Below are positions 1 through 5,965 of a stretch of 9,777 nt of DNA, piece by piece. Within the stretch, counting starts at the first letter, position 1; each line of letters begins with the position of its first letter. The stretch lies in contig JAFAKI010000032.1 of assembly GCA_019235595.1 (NCBI GenBank), positions 1-9,777 on the forward strand, given 5' to 3'. The position numbers were made by a program, and so were the translations under genes. Source of the DNA: Mucilaginibacter sp. (GTDB lineage Bacteria; Bacteroidota; Bacteroidia; Sphingobacteriales; Sphingobacteriaceae). The notes under the pieces were generated by a model that was not told the DNA's origin, did no database searches, and saw nothing but the letters and a program-made list of their open reading frames with translations.

Positions 1-540
1 TACTGCATTTGTCGCAGTTGTATAAATGGTGCTATTATCCTGTTGCAGGTCAGCAGTGGTTACGTGGCGACGACAGCTATTGGCGCTATCAATCAGCATG
101 GATGTGACCGATTTCAGGTCGGCAGTAGTATAACCGCTATCCGGCAAATTAAACCGTTCGGCTGCTGAAGTACGGTAATAGTTCATCCCCCAAAAAAGAT
201 AAAAGCATAGTAAAAACACCTGCACACCAATAATAAGCCCGAGCGTAAATATACCTGCCATTCGCCATTGTTTCCGGAATAATAGCCTGATCAGCTTTAT
301 CGCGGCATAAATCAGGTAGCATATGATGAGAAAATAAATTATATCCCCTACGCTAAACGGGAACAGACTAAGAACGGGGTGAAAAATAAAACAAACGGCC
401 CGGTAGAACCCATTGGAATAATAACGCTCCACAAAATCCGGATAACCGGCAATAAACATCAGCAGGCAAATTGCCAGTGTTAATATCGCAATAATAATTA
501 ATCTTGATCTTAGAGGTTGTTTGTTAAGCCGTTTAGCCAT
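1..540 (-). CDS. DUF3810 family integral membrane protein, N-terminal part (3' end beyond window)
   Basis: The reading frame is open from an ATG at 540 to the left edge, giving 180 residues with no stop. After a basic N-terminus there is a hydrophobic helix at about residues 14-32, then PDFVERYYSNGFYR (34-47), the segment LFPFSVGDIIYF (59-70) leading into helix 2, and a third helix at about 95-117 ending in WGMNYYR (117-123). The pattern of three N-terminal helices, 'PFSVGD' and 'WGxNYxR' matches the DUF3810 family of Bacteroidota. I name the family from memory of its motifs. Its function is unknown; later members have a soluble C-terminal region that is not seen here. An exact TAnnTTTG box ends only 4 nt before the ATG, so the message may be leaderless. 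A terminator separates it from the DUF2911 gene upstream, so the two are probably not cotranscribed. Confidence 0.85.
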   Translation of the reverse strand, partial: MAKRLNKQPLRSRLIIIAILTLAICLLMFIAGYPDFVERYYSNGFYRAVCFIFHPVLSLFPFSVGDIIYFLIICYLIYAAIKLIRLLFRKQWRMAGIFTLGLIIGVQVFLLCFYLFWGMNYYRTSAAERFNLPDSGYTTADLKSVTSMLIDSANSCRRHVTTADLQQDNSTIYTTATNAV

Positions 541-544
541 TGAG

Positions 545-552
545 CAAATATA
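545..552 (-). promoter_or_regulatory. Bacteroidota -7 box of the DUF3810 gene
   Basis: Read on the minus strand the sequence is TATATTTG, an exact match to the Bacteroidota -7 consensus TAnnTTTG. It ends 4 nt before the ATG at 540, so the start point would fall on or next to the start codon. I see no good -33 TTG at the usual distance; that position lies in the preceding terminator hairpin. Confidence 0.45.
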
Positions 553-561
553 GCAGATAAT

Positions 562-584
562 AAAAAAGCCCCTTATGGGGCTTT
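562..584 (-). terminator. Intrinsic terminator of the DUF2911 gene
   Basis: An 8-bp perfect stem, AAAGCCCC / GGGGCTTT (565-572 with 577-584), has a 4-nt loop. On the minus strand the stem continues into a run of six T before ATTA. It starts 22 nt past the DUF2911 stop codon. The opposite strand lacks a comparable T run, so it mainly serves minus-strand transcription. Confidence 0.85.
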
Positions 585-606
585 CTCACATTATTTTTGT
601 ATTTAA

Positions 607-1131
607 TTATTTGATCTCTACAGGCACAGCCAGGTTTTCCCAAAGCAGCGTCATGCCTTTGCTGTCAATTTCAATTTTGAATCTTTCGTTAAATGATTTT
701 GATTTCATTGGTTTCACAGTGGTTACCAATACATCTTTTGAAGGATCATCCGTGGTAGAACCATCCATGTTAATACCCCACTGACCGGTTTTTGAATTAA
801 AGATCACCTGCCATTCCTTTTCGCCAGGTTTGGTGTACAGGCTGTATTTACCTGCTTTTAAAGTTTTGCCACCAATTTTGATGTCTTTGCTGGTTTCAAA
901 TATAGTAGCTTCGTTAGCACCGGTGCGCCAGATCTTGTCATAAGGTACCAAGCCGCCCCAAATTTTTCTTCCCTTAACAGCCGGGCTGCTATAGTTTACT
1001 TTAATGGTTGAACCGGCAACCGTTCCTGTCGCGGTCTCAGCTGGGCTTGGTTTTTGGGCAAAAGTCATAGCAGATGCAAAAAAGGCTATCGCAAACAGCG
1101 ACAGTGTCTTTAATTGGAATAGTTTTCTCAT
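607..1131 (-). CDS. Secreted DUF2911 domain protein
   Basis: This 174-residue protein has a clear signal peptide: MRK, a hydrophobic core at about 9-23, and a probable cut after AMTFA at about residue 25. The mature part carries the DUF2911 hallmark: SPAVKGRKIWGGLVPYDKIWR at about 49-69, then TGANEATIF, 'GKTLKAGKYSLYT', and 'EWQVIFNSKTGQWG' with a later 'FKIEI' strand. The length is usual for the single-domain form. The fold is expected to be an all-beta periplasmic domain; no activity is established that I know of. The ATG at 1131 is the natural start because it places the signal peptide at the N-terminus. The gene ends in a good terminator and looks monocistronic. I did not find a full-consensus promoter upstream; the best partial -7 match on the minus strand is TAACTTTA. 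Confidence 0.9.
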   Translation of the reverse strand: MRKLFQLKTLSLFAIAFFASAMTFAQKPSPAETATGTVAGSTIKVNYSSPAVKGRKIWGGLVPYDKIWRTGANEATIFETSKDIKIGGKTLKAGKYSLYTKPGEKEWQVIFNSKTGQWGINMDGSTTDDPSKDVLVTTVKPMKSKSFNERFKIEIDSKGMTLLWENLAVPVEIK

Positions 1132-1263
1132 TGTGAGTTTTCTTAATTGATTTGCTTATAAAGTTATACTGAAATTCCAATTGGTGATATATGCCAAAAT
1201 CACTATTACATTAAATTTCCAACAACCTGCCTTTTAATGACTTTGTAGTTACAAAACCAAATA

Positions 1264-1280
1264 TTAAACAAAATGTTTAA
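1264..1280. repeat. Perfect 7-bp inverted repeat (hairpin)
   Basis: TTAAACA and TGTTTAA flank a 3-nt AAA loop. It is the first of three stems in the same intergenic region. AT-rich, so a single chance occurrence would not be surprising. Confidence 0.5.
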
Positions 1281-1306
1281 CTATTAATTCACATTGCGAT
1301 TAGGAA

Positions 1307-1330
1307 TTGACCTTTGAAACATAAGGTTAA
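1307..1330. repeat. 8-bp inverted repeat with one G-U pair
   Basis: TTGACCTT (1307-1314) pairs with AAGGTTAA (1323-1330) over an 8-nt loop, with one G-T (G-U in RNA) pair. It is the middle stem of the series between 1264 and 1372. Confidence 0.4.
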
Positions 1331-1348
1331 ACAATTGTTGTGAGTTGG

Positions 1349-1380
1349 GCCCTTGCTGAAAACAGCAGGGGCTTATTATT
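1349..1380 (+). terminator. Terminator-like stem with no plus-strand gene upstream
   Basis: GCCCTTGCTG (1349-1358) and CAGCAGGGGC (1363-1372) form a 10-bp stem with one G-U pair and an AAAA loop, followed by TTATTATT. It has the shape of an intrinsic terminator for plus-strand transcription, although the T run is broken by A. No coding sequence lies upstream of it on the plus strand, since DUF2911 is transcribed the other way. It may end a small RNA, or be a structural element unrelated to termination. Confidence 0.55.
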
Positions 1381-1512
1381 AAATAAATTGATCAAAAAAC
1401 CCATAATACGCAACCAGCGCATCTGCCTTTTCGTATTAATTAACAATTTCCCAAAAGAATATTTAATTAATTTTTACTAAATTTAATACAGGCACTTATA
1501 CCTAAAAGCACC

Positions 1513-1749
1513 TTGGATATTAACATCTTTAAATTACTTAAATCACAGACCGTTGAGGTGTTTAGCTTGCTGCTTGTTATGCACGACTTTGCAACAGCGA
1601 AGGGTTTGCAAAATGACGTTAACCGTTTAAACGATTACCTGGACGAAAACGGGAAAATCATGTCCATAGCTGACAAACAGCTATCTGAATTGGAGCAAAC
1701 AAGCCATGTTTACCGCTTAGGTTTACTTGATACGATTAATCCACTGTAA
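1513..1749 (+). CDS. Small hypothetical protein with TTG start
   Basis: The frame opens after a stop at 1468 and contains no ATG or GTG before the TTG at 1513, so the 78-residue form must use TTG. The first internal ATG (1579) would give a 56-residue protein. The product looks soluble and mostly helical: hydrophobic heptad-like spacing in KLLKSQTVEVFSLLLVMHDF, then a charged stretch, NDVNRLNDYLDENGK, and SELEQTSHVYRLGLLD near the end. There is no signal peptide, cysteine or recognisable motif. I do not recognise it. Codon choice resembles the neighbouring genes, which supports it being real. The rare start and the lack of a clear promoter argue for caution. It precedes the receiver gene but is separated from it by 369 bp, so no functional link can be claimed. 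Confidence 0.4.
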   Translation: MDINIFKLLKSQTVEVFSLLLVMHDFATAKGLQNDVNRLNDYLDENGKIMSIADKQLSELEQTSHVYRLGLLDTINPL

Positions 1750-1851
1750 CACAACAAAGTGTTGTCTTTATAACAGGTTTGTTACAATTCCATAGATGTA
1801 ATATCACCCAAATGGCATAATCTTGGTAATTATATCCGTAACGATACAGCT

Positions 1852-1956
1852 ATGAAACGGCGTGGGACGGTAAATAAGGTAGTTTCGCCTGTATTGGCGT
1901 TCTTTAAAGGGTTTTATTTAATAGGCGTCATTGCTCAACAACAATTTGGGGTATAA
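1852..1956 (+). CDS. Possible 34-residue membrane peptide (doubtful)
   Basis: An ATG ORF encodes a peptide starting MKRRGTVNK, followed by a hydrophobic stretch, VVSPVLAFFKGFYLIGVIA, and the end QQQFGV. The basic N-terminus followed by one potential membrane helix is typical of small membrane proteins. An ORF of this length arises easily by chance, however, and I see no promoter or strong ribosome binding site. Its stop codon sits in the first copy of the direct repeat at 1948. Treat as a candidate only. Confidence 0.15.
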   Translation: MKRRGTVNKVVSPVLAFFKGFYLIGVIAQQQFGV

Positions 1957-1967
1957 TATTCCCGATA
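1948..1967 (+). repeat. Direct repeat copy 1, upstream of the receiver gene
   Basis: The sequence is GGGGTATAATATTCCCGATA. Copy 2 at 2016-2037 matches it at 18 of 20 positions once a 2-nt insertion is allowed. The copies start 68 bp apart, the second ending 81 bp before the receiver ATG. Confidence 0.5.
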
Positions 1968-2015
1968 CGTCGCGAGTCAAATCCCGGTTTAAATAAAAAG
2001 ACAAATCATCACTAT

Positions 2016-2037
2016 GGGGTACAAGATTGTCCCGATA
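2016..2037 (+). repeat. Direct repeat copy 2, upstream of the receiver gene
   Basis: It reads GGGGTACAAGATT, then GT, then CCCGATA. This copy can also fold into a small hairpin (GGG and ACA pairing with TGT and CCC around AGAT). It may be a protein binding site or a short repeated element; the sequence alone does not decide. Confidence 0.5.
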
Positions 2038-2118
2038 ACTGATGAATTTGCCCCCAACATGAAAATCACCAATTTGTACGAACCTTAAACTTATTTGTTA
2101 CACCCAATCTAAACTGTT

Positions 2119-2535
2119 ATGTCAAAACTTGTAATCATTGACGACGATCCTATCCATCACAAGATCGTACAATTTATGCTAACCAAAAACGAGTTGGCTA
2201 AAGAAACCACCTATACTTTTGATGGCAAGCTCGTGCTTGATTACCTTGAAGAAAATAGGACCAAGATCAGCGCACTGCCTGATTTTATATTCCTTGACCT
2301 GTACATGCCAGGCAATAGCGGATGGGATTTTCTGAACGGCTTCCAGAAAATTTATAAAACCCTGAAGAAAGAAATTCAGGTATATGTTGTTTCGTCTTCT
2401 ATTTTCCAGATGGATATTAACCGATCAAAGGGCTATCCTTTTGTAACAAATTATATCACCAAACCAATGATGAAAAATGTTTTTGACGGCATCAGGGGTA
2501 GAAATTTAAGAATTACCGGGCCGCAACTCAATTAA
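2119..2535 (+). CDS. Stand-alone CheY-like response regulator receiver
   Basis: The 138-residue protein is a single receiver domain with no output domain. It has the acidic pocket D8-D9-D10 after strand 1, the phosphoacceptor D60 in FLDLYMPGNSGWDFL, the switch Ser at S92-S94 in VYVVSSSI, and the conserved K115-P116. All residues needed for phosphorylation are present. It would pass a phosphate signal by protein contact, not by binding DNA; the partner histidine kinase is not in the window. Bacteroidota genomes commonly hold many such small receivers of the 'LDLxMPxxxGWxFL' type. It starts at an ATG followed at once by the first beta strand, so the start is secure. It is an orphan gene: the upstream ORF is 369 bp away and the GT39 gene starts 166 bp downstream with its own -7 box. 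Confidence 0.93.
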   Translation: MSKLVIIDDDPIHHKIVQFMLTKNELAKETTYTFDGKLVLDYLEENRTKISALPDFIFLDLYMPGNSGWDFLNGFQKIYKTLKKEIQVYVVSSSIFQMDINRSKGYPFVTNYITKPMMKNVFDGIRGRNLRITGPQLN

Positions 2536-2650
2536 TCGAAACTAAATACTGCAATTAAGAAATTTTGAATGCCATCCTCAACGGAAGTCATTTTTTGTAT
2601 GTATTCAGTTACAGTTTGGGCTTCAATTATTATCTTAGATATAAACAATG

Positions 2651-2658
2651 TACTTTTG
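2651..2658 (+). promoter_or_regulatory. Bacteroidota -7 box of the GT39 gene
   Basis: TACTTTTG matches TAnnTTTG exactly and lies 43 nt before the ATG at 2702, giving a leader of about 35-40 nt. No TTG is found at the expected -33 spacing; a TTTG at 2615-2618 is too far upstream. Confidence 0.45.
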
Positions 2659-2701
2659 GGCGCCTGGTCAATCAATCTATGCCAGTATTTTTGTGATCTG
2701 A

Positions 2702-4354
2702 ATGGAAGACGGTTATAAACGTTATTTTATGTCATTATTCGTACTTGCGCTTGTAGTAAATTTCGCAGGTATCGATCAAAGGTTTTTTACTGACGATCCG
2801 GGCCTGTATGCTTCCATTTCTAAAAACCTGCTATACCACAAAAGCTTCTTCGATCTGTTTACTTATGATCAAAACTGGTTGGACAAACCTCATTTCCCAT
2901 TTTGGATGGTGATGTTCAGTTTCAGGTTGTTCGGAGTATCCGTATGGGCATACCGCTTGCCTGCTTTGATCTTCTTTCTCATAAGCCTGCGATACACCTT
3001 TCTTTTCAGCAAAAAATACTACAATGAACAAATTGCCTGGTTGGCCATTATAATATTAGCCAGTTCTCAGCATATCATTATGCTCAATACTGATGTAAGG
3101 GCTGAACCTTACCTGATGGCATTGATTATAGGCAGCATCTATCATATAAGTCGCTTGGAGGAGCGTTATAATTACGCCGATCTGTTGCTGGGCGCGTTAC
3201 TAACAGCCTGCGCCATTATGACCAAAGGTATATTCGTAATTGTAGCTATTTACGGAGCATTGCTTGGCCAGCTCTTTTTTAAAAAGAATATAAAGTCAAT
3301 ATTTCAACTGAAGTGGGGGCTTTTAGCCTTGCTTACCCTGGTATTTACACTGCCCGAATTTTACGCCTTATATGCCCAGTTCGATCTGCATCCTGAAATA
3401 ACCGTATTTAACAGGCACGGCGTATCGGGTATCAGATGGTTTTTATGGGACAGCCAGTTTGGCCGTTTTGTAAATAGTGGCCCAATCAGCCAGAAAAAAT
3501 CGGGCTCCGTCATTTTTTACCTGCACACCTTGTTATGGGCTTTTGCACCATGGTGCCTTTTATTTTATTATGCCGTTTATAAAAAAATCAGGAGAATAAT
3601 ATATAAAAGACAGCTTTCTGAATATTACACCATCAGCGGCGGACTACTGTTGCTGATACTTTTCTCGTTATCCCGGTTTCAGTTGCCTTTTTATACCAAT
3701 GCCATCTTCCCGCTTTTTGCAATTATTACTGCGCCATACTGCTTTAAACCGCTCAGGCGATTCGGCAGAGTTTTAAGGCAGGCCAGCTTATATCTCTATG
3801 CAATCGCATTTATTTTAATCACGCTTGTGATAAATTACTTTGCGAAACCTGATGAAATCTTATTCTTTACGATAGATTGCGCTTTGCTGGCAGTAGTAGT
3901 GTTTATTGTGCTGCCCAAAATAAGAAAACCGCATTTACGGGCATTTTTCATAGCCAGCGCAGCTACGCTATTTGCCAACTTTTATCTTAACACTGTTTTC
4001 TATAATATAATGGCCGATTATAACGGTCAAATTAAAGCGGCGAATTACGTAAACCATGATACATTTAGTGAGTATCATCTTTATTCATTAAAGTTCGAGA
4101 ATAATATTTTCCAGTTTTATTCGAAAAAGCCGATAAGTTACATTCCACTGGATAGTTTTAAAAATTTCAATCCACCACCCCACTCTATATTTTATGCACG
4201 AAAGCTGTCTATTGATATTTTGAACCAGCAACATGCCTCTTTCAAAATTTTGAGCGCATTCCCTAATTATCCGCAGGAAAATATCCTGCCGAAATTTGTC
4301 AATGCGCCGACACGCGGAACAGTGCTGGATAGCGTGTACCTGATCACCAAATAA
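2702..4354 (+). CDS. ArnT/PMT-like glycosyltransferase family 39 membrane protein
   Basis: This 550-residue polytopic protein has the marks of the GT-C fold PMT_2 (GT39) family. Helix 1 is at about 8-23. The first periplasmic loop has the acidic pair D31-D32 in FFTDDPGLYASIS. It continues with WLDKPHFPFW (59-68), FRLFGVSVWAYRLPAL (74-89), the NTDVRAEPY segment (129-137) and MTKG (173-176). Further helices follow to about residue 430, with SRFQLPFYTNAIFPLFA (323-339) matching the conserved late loop of ArnT-like enzymes. A soluble tail of about 110 residues closes the protein. Family members move a sugar from a polyprenyl-phosphate donor to lipid A, protein or another acceptor on the periplasmic side of the inner membrane; the donor and acceptor here cannot be told. 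The gene is monocistronic by layout and its TAA directly abuts the TAA of the convergent cytochrome gene. Confidence 0.88.
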   Translation: MEDGYKRYFMSLFVLALVVNFAGIDQRFFTDDPGLYASISKNLLYHKSFFDLFTYDQNWLDKPHFPFWMVMFSFRLFGVSVWAYRLPALIFFLISLRYTFLFSKKYYNEQIAWLAIIILASSQHIIMLNTDVRAEPYLMALIIGSIYHISRLEERYNYADLLLGALLTACAIMTKGIFVIVAIYGALLGQLFFKKNIKSIFQLKWGLLALLTLVFTLPEFYALYAQFDLHPEITVFNRHGVSGIRWFLWDSQFGRFVNSGPISQKKSGSVIFYLHTLLWAFAPWCLLFYYAVYKKIRRIIYKRQLSEYYTISGGLLLLILFSLSRFQLPFYTNAIFPLFAIITAPYCFKPLRRFGRVLRQASLYLYAIAFILITLVINYFAKPDEILFFTIDCALLAVVVFIVLPKIRKPHLRAFFIASAATLFANFYLNTVFYNIMADYNGQIKAANYVNHDTFSEYHLYSLKFENNIFQFYSKKPISYIPLDSFKNFNPPPHSIFYARKLSIDILNQQHASFKILSAFPNYPQENILPKFVNAPTRGTVLDSVYLITK

Positions 4355-4357
4355 TTA
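4352..4357. other. Back-to-back convergent stop codons (TAATTA)
   Basis: The plus-strand TAA (4352-4354) of the GT39 gene is immediately followed by TTA, the complement of the TAA stop of the minus-strand cytochrome gene (4355-4357). No base separates the two coding regions, and there is no hairpin terminator nearby, so any terminator must lie in the opposing gene. Confidence 0.9.
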
Positions 4358-5023
4358 TTCTGCGGAAGTGCCGCCGTTGATCATGTCTGATACAATTCCC
4401 TTGTTATCTTTTCTTTCAGCCAAAAACACGCCGGCAAGGTGAACAAGAATAAACGCGATAATTAAATACATACAAAAGCTATGTATTTCGCGAAGTGCGT
4501 GGATTTTCAAGGCAGGAACGTCGTCTTCAAAAGCCATACAAAGGCCGGTTACGCCCATAATTGCCAAAAGCGTATAAAATGTCAGGTATAATGATTTTAC
4601 AACTAAGTTGTGCTTGGCATTTTGCCTGGTTTGCTTTTGAACTTTGTATTGGTTATAGGCAGATTTTAATTGCCGGATCAGTTTTTGATCAACCCGGTGA
4701 AATAGCTCCAGGGTCAAACGAAAAATAAAAAGTGCAATAAGCGCGTAACCAAAATAAGTATGCAATTCCCATACCTTGTCGCTGATCTCATGTGCTGCCG
4801 CCCTCGCCTGATCGTGAGAAACGCTTATATTTTTCTCCTCTAATGCTTTCTGTATCACTGCGGAATTCGCGCGCCCGTTGGTAATGGTACTGTTGGCCAA
4901 TACAGTCAGCAAAGAGCCCGTTACAACTATCGCACTAAGCCAGTGCCACAAGCGCAGACCTGGTGAATATTTCTTTTGCTGTAATGAATCTATCTCCTGT
5001 TTTGCGGGTTCGATAAGTGCCAT
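4355..5023 (-). CDS. Cytochrome b/b6 domain (b561/Ni-hydrogenase cytochrome b type) membrane protein
   Basis: The 222-residue product has four predicted membrane helices: about 26-44, 86-108, 143-164 and 179-202. Histidines placed to bind heme are H27 (RLWHWLSA) in helix 1, H88 (WELHTYFGY) in helix 2, and H181 (REIHSF) and H195 (ILVHLAG) in helix 4. The order and the opening YSPGLRLWHW fit the prokaryotic cytochrome b561 / Ni,Fe-hydrogenase cytochrome b superfamily, which passes electrons between quinol and a partner redox protein in the inner membrane. A 40-residue hydrophilic loop separates helices 1 and 2, and a basic loop (110-138) separates 2 and 3. No dehydrogenase, hydrogenase or c-type cytochrome gene lies beside it, so its electron partner is unknown. 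It is divergent from the barrel gene at 5198, sharing a 174-bp promoter region. The start at 5023 is the only ATG ahead of helix 1. Confidence 0.85.
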   Translation of the reverse strand: MALIEPAKQEIDSLQQKKYSPGLRLWHWLSAIVVTGSLLTVLANSTITNGRANSAVIQKALEEKNISVSHDQARAAAHEISDKVWELHTYFGYALIALFIFRLTLELFHRVDQKLIRQLKSAYNQYKVQKQTRQNAKHNLVVKSLYLTFYTLLAIMGVTGLCMAFEDDVPALKIHALREIHSFCMYLIIAFILVHLAGVFLAERKDNKGIVSDMINGGTSAE

Positions 5024-5080
5024 ATCAATTTAAGGTTCTGTTTTTGCCATTAAAATAAAGAAGAAATCTGTCATAAAACT

Positions 5081-5091
5081 GTTCTTAGAAC
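5081..5091. repeat. Short palindrome GTTCT-T-AGAAC in the divergent promoter region
   Basis: Five-base arms flank a single T. It lies 58 bp upstream of the cytochrome b ATG. It is short enough to be chance, but it sits where an operator would. Confidence 0.3.
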
Positions 5092-5130
5092 TCATTTGGA
5101 ATGCGGAGTTCAGGATTGCTTCAATTTTCA

Positions 5131-5146
5131 GTAATAGTTTTATTAC
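5131..5146. repeat. Inverted repeat GTAATA/TATTAC in the divergent promoter region
   Basis: A perfect 6-bp inverted repeat flanks GTTT, about 50 bp before the barrel-gene start. It may be an operator; AT-rich and short. Confidence 0.3.
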
Positions 5147-5152
5147 CCAACG

Positions 5153-5180
5153 CAAACCTCTGATTAATTTTTTAGGTTTG
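5153..5180. repeat. Operator-like inverted repeat CAAACCT...AGGTTTG over the promoter
   Basis: Two perfect 7-bp half sites (5153-5159 and 5174-5180) are inverted, with starts 21 bp apart, about two helical turns. The right half site coincides with the TTTG part of the -7 box of the barrel gene. This geometry would suit a dimeric repressor, but no regulator gene is next to it. Confidence 0.35.
5173..5180 (+). promoter_or_regulatory. Bacteroidota -7 box of the outer-membrane barrel gene
   Basis: TAGGTTTG is an exact match to TAnnTTTG, 17 nt before the ATG at 5198, implying a leader of about 10-14 nt. No clear -33 TTG is visible at the normal spacing. Confidence 0.5.
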
Positions 5181-5197
5181 ACTATACAAACTACACT

Positions 5198-5962
5198 ATG
5201 CGTTTATCTATTCTACTTAGCCTCATACTACTATTTACAATTATTGATGCCAGGGCACAGGATAACTATGAGATACAGGTCTACGGTTCTGAAACCGTTG
5301 AAAAGGGCCACACCATGCTCGAGCTGCACAGCAATTATACGATTGATGGCAGCAAAACGATCGCAGATGGTGCATTGCCCACCAATCATGTTGTTCACGA
5401 AACTATTGAAATTACCCTTGGGTGGACGCCCTGGTTCGAAACTGGTTTTTACCTTTTCAATTCATTAGGAAACGATGGGCGAACTGCTTATGTAGGTTCA
5501 CACATCAGGCCACGTTTTGCGGCGCCCGAAACTTGGCACTGGCCGGTTGGTGTAAGCCTTTCTATTGAATTTGGGTTTCAAAAGGCAGCATTTTCTCCTA
5601 ACACAAGTACACTTGAAATACGGCCAATTATTGATAAGAAGTGGGGAGGCTGGTATTTCTCATTAAACCCTGTGCTTGATCAAAGTTTTGCAGGACCTGA
5701 TGCTAACCGGGGATTGATCTTTTCACCCAACGTTAAACAGAGTTACGACATTTCAAAGGTTGTAGCGTTAGGAATTGAATACTATGGATCAACCGGGCCA
5801 TTTTTCCATTATGACCCGATAAAACAACAAGACCACCAATTGTTCCTGGCAACAGATCTGAACTTCGATCCAAACTGGGAGTTTAATGCGGGGCTAGGCT
5901 GGGGACTAACCCAAAGCGCCGATAAAGCGATCTTTAAAATGATAATAGGCAGGCGGTTTTAA
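5198..5962 (+). CDS. Outer-membrane beta-barrel protein (transporter/MetA-like)
   Basis: The 254-residue protein opens with a signal peptide (MRLSILLSLILLFTIIDARA, probably cut before QDNYE at about residue 21). The mature part is made of alternating-residue beta strands with aromatic girdles and short turns: TMLELHSNYTI, HETIEITLGWTPWFETGFYLF, GVSLSIEFGFQ, GWYFSLNPVLDQSF, KVVALGIEYYGSTG, HQLFLATDLNF and WEFNAGLGWGL. It ends KMIIGRRF, with the terminal Phe typical of outer-membrane barrels. Spacing suggests roughly 10-12 strands. The overall look is that of the 'MetA-pathway of phenol degradation'/transporter-type barrel annotation; substrate unknown. It is divergent from the cytochrome b gene and its stop abuts the stop of the convergent plug-domain gene. 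The ATG at 5198 places the signal peptide correctly; the ATG at 5178 belongs to another frame. Confidence 0.8.
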   Translation: MRLSILLSLILLFTIIDARAQDNYEIQVYGSETVEKGHTMLELHSNYTIDGSKTIADGALPTNHVVHETIEITLGWTPWFETGFYLFNSLGNDGRTAYVGSHIRPRFAAPETWHWPVGVSLSIEFGFQKAAFSPNTSTLEIRPIIDKKWGGWYFSLNPVLDQSFAGPDANRGLIFSPNVKQSYDISKVVALGIEYYGSTGPFFHYDPIKQQDHQLFLATDLNFDPNWEFNAGLGWGLTQSADKAIFKMIIGRRF

Positions 5963-5965
5963 TTA
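5960..5965. other. Second back-to-back convergent stop pair (TAATTA)
   Basis: The barrel gene TAA (5960-5962) is followed directly by TTA (5963-5965), the reverse complement of the minus-strand TAA. It is the same arrangement as at 4352-4357. No hairpin is visible around it. Confidence 0.9.

Larger units (their letters stand above)
1132..1512. other. 381-bp intergenic region with a row of hairpins, no convincing gene
   Basis: This stretch lies between the divergently oriented DUF2911 gene and the small plus-strand ORF at 1513. I see no ORF of note on either strand. It does hold three inverted repeats in a row (1264-1280, 1307-1330, 1349-1372), the last being a terminator-like stem for the plus strand. 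Another 6-bp inverted repeat, AATACG/CGTATT, spans 1405-1437. The segment 1441-1490 is very AT-rich and may hold the promoter for the ORF at 1513; TAAATTTA at 1478-1485 is one base off the -7 consensus. Confidence 0.6.
1750..2118. other. 369-bp intergenic region upstream of the receiver gene
   Basis: A short stem just after the stop (ACAAC/GTTGT, 1751-1765, followed by CTTTAT) could act as a weak terminator for the small ORF. A 34-codon ORF with a hydrophobic core lies at 1852-1956. A degenerate direct repeat occupies 1948-1967 and 2016-2037. No RNA gene or known riboswitch is apparent. The best -7-like word before the receiver gene, TGAATTTG at 2043-2050, has one mismatch, so I do not call a promoter. 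Confidence 0.5.

Noticed and set aside
575..784. 69-codon plus-strand ORF opposite DUF2911
   Set aside because: Antisense shadow of a recognised gene; it starts inside the terminator loop.
1952..1957. Perfect TATAAT word, a sigma70-type -10 box
   Set aside because: Bacteroidota promoters use TAnnTTTG instead, and the word lies within the direct repeat with no matching -35 box at the right place.
1989..2060. 23-codon minus-strand hydrophobic ORF (MLGANSSVIGTILY...)
   Set aside because: Too short to stand out, overlaps the direct repeat copy 2, and has no promoter or terminator; a toxin-like peptide cannot be argued from this.
2569..2718. 49-codon plus-strand ORF (MPSSTEVIF...) overlapping the GT39 start
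   Set aside because: It overlaps the start and the predicted promoter of a well-supported gene, has an unlikely composition, and is of a length expected by chance.
5178..5468. 96-codon plus-strand ORF overlapping the barrel gene in another frame
   Set aside because: The other frame gives a signal peptide and beta-barrel pattern; this one has a start inside the promoter box and no recognisable features.
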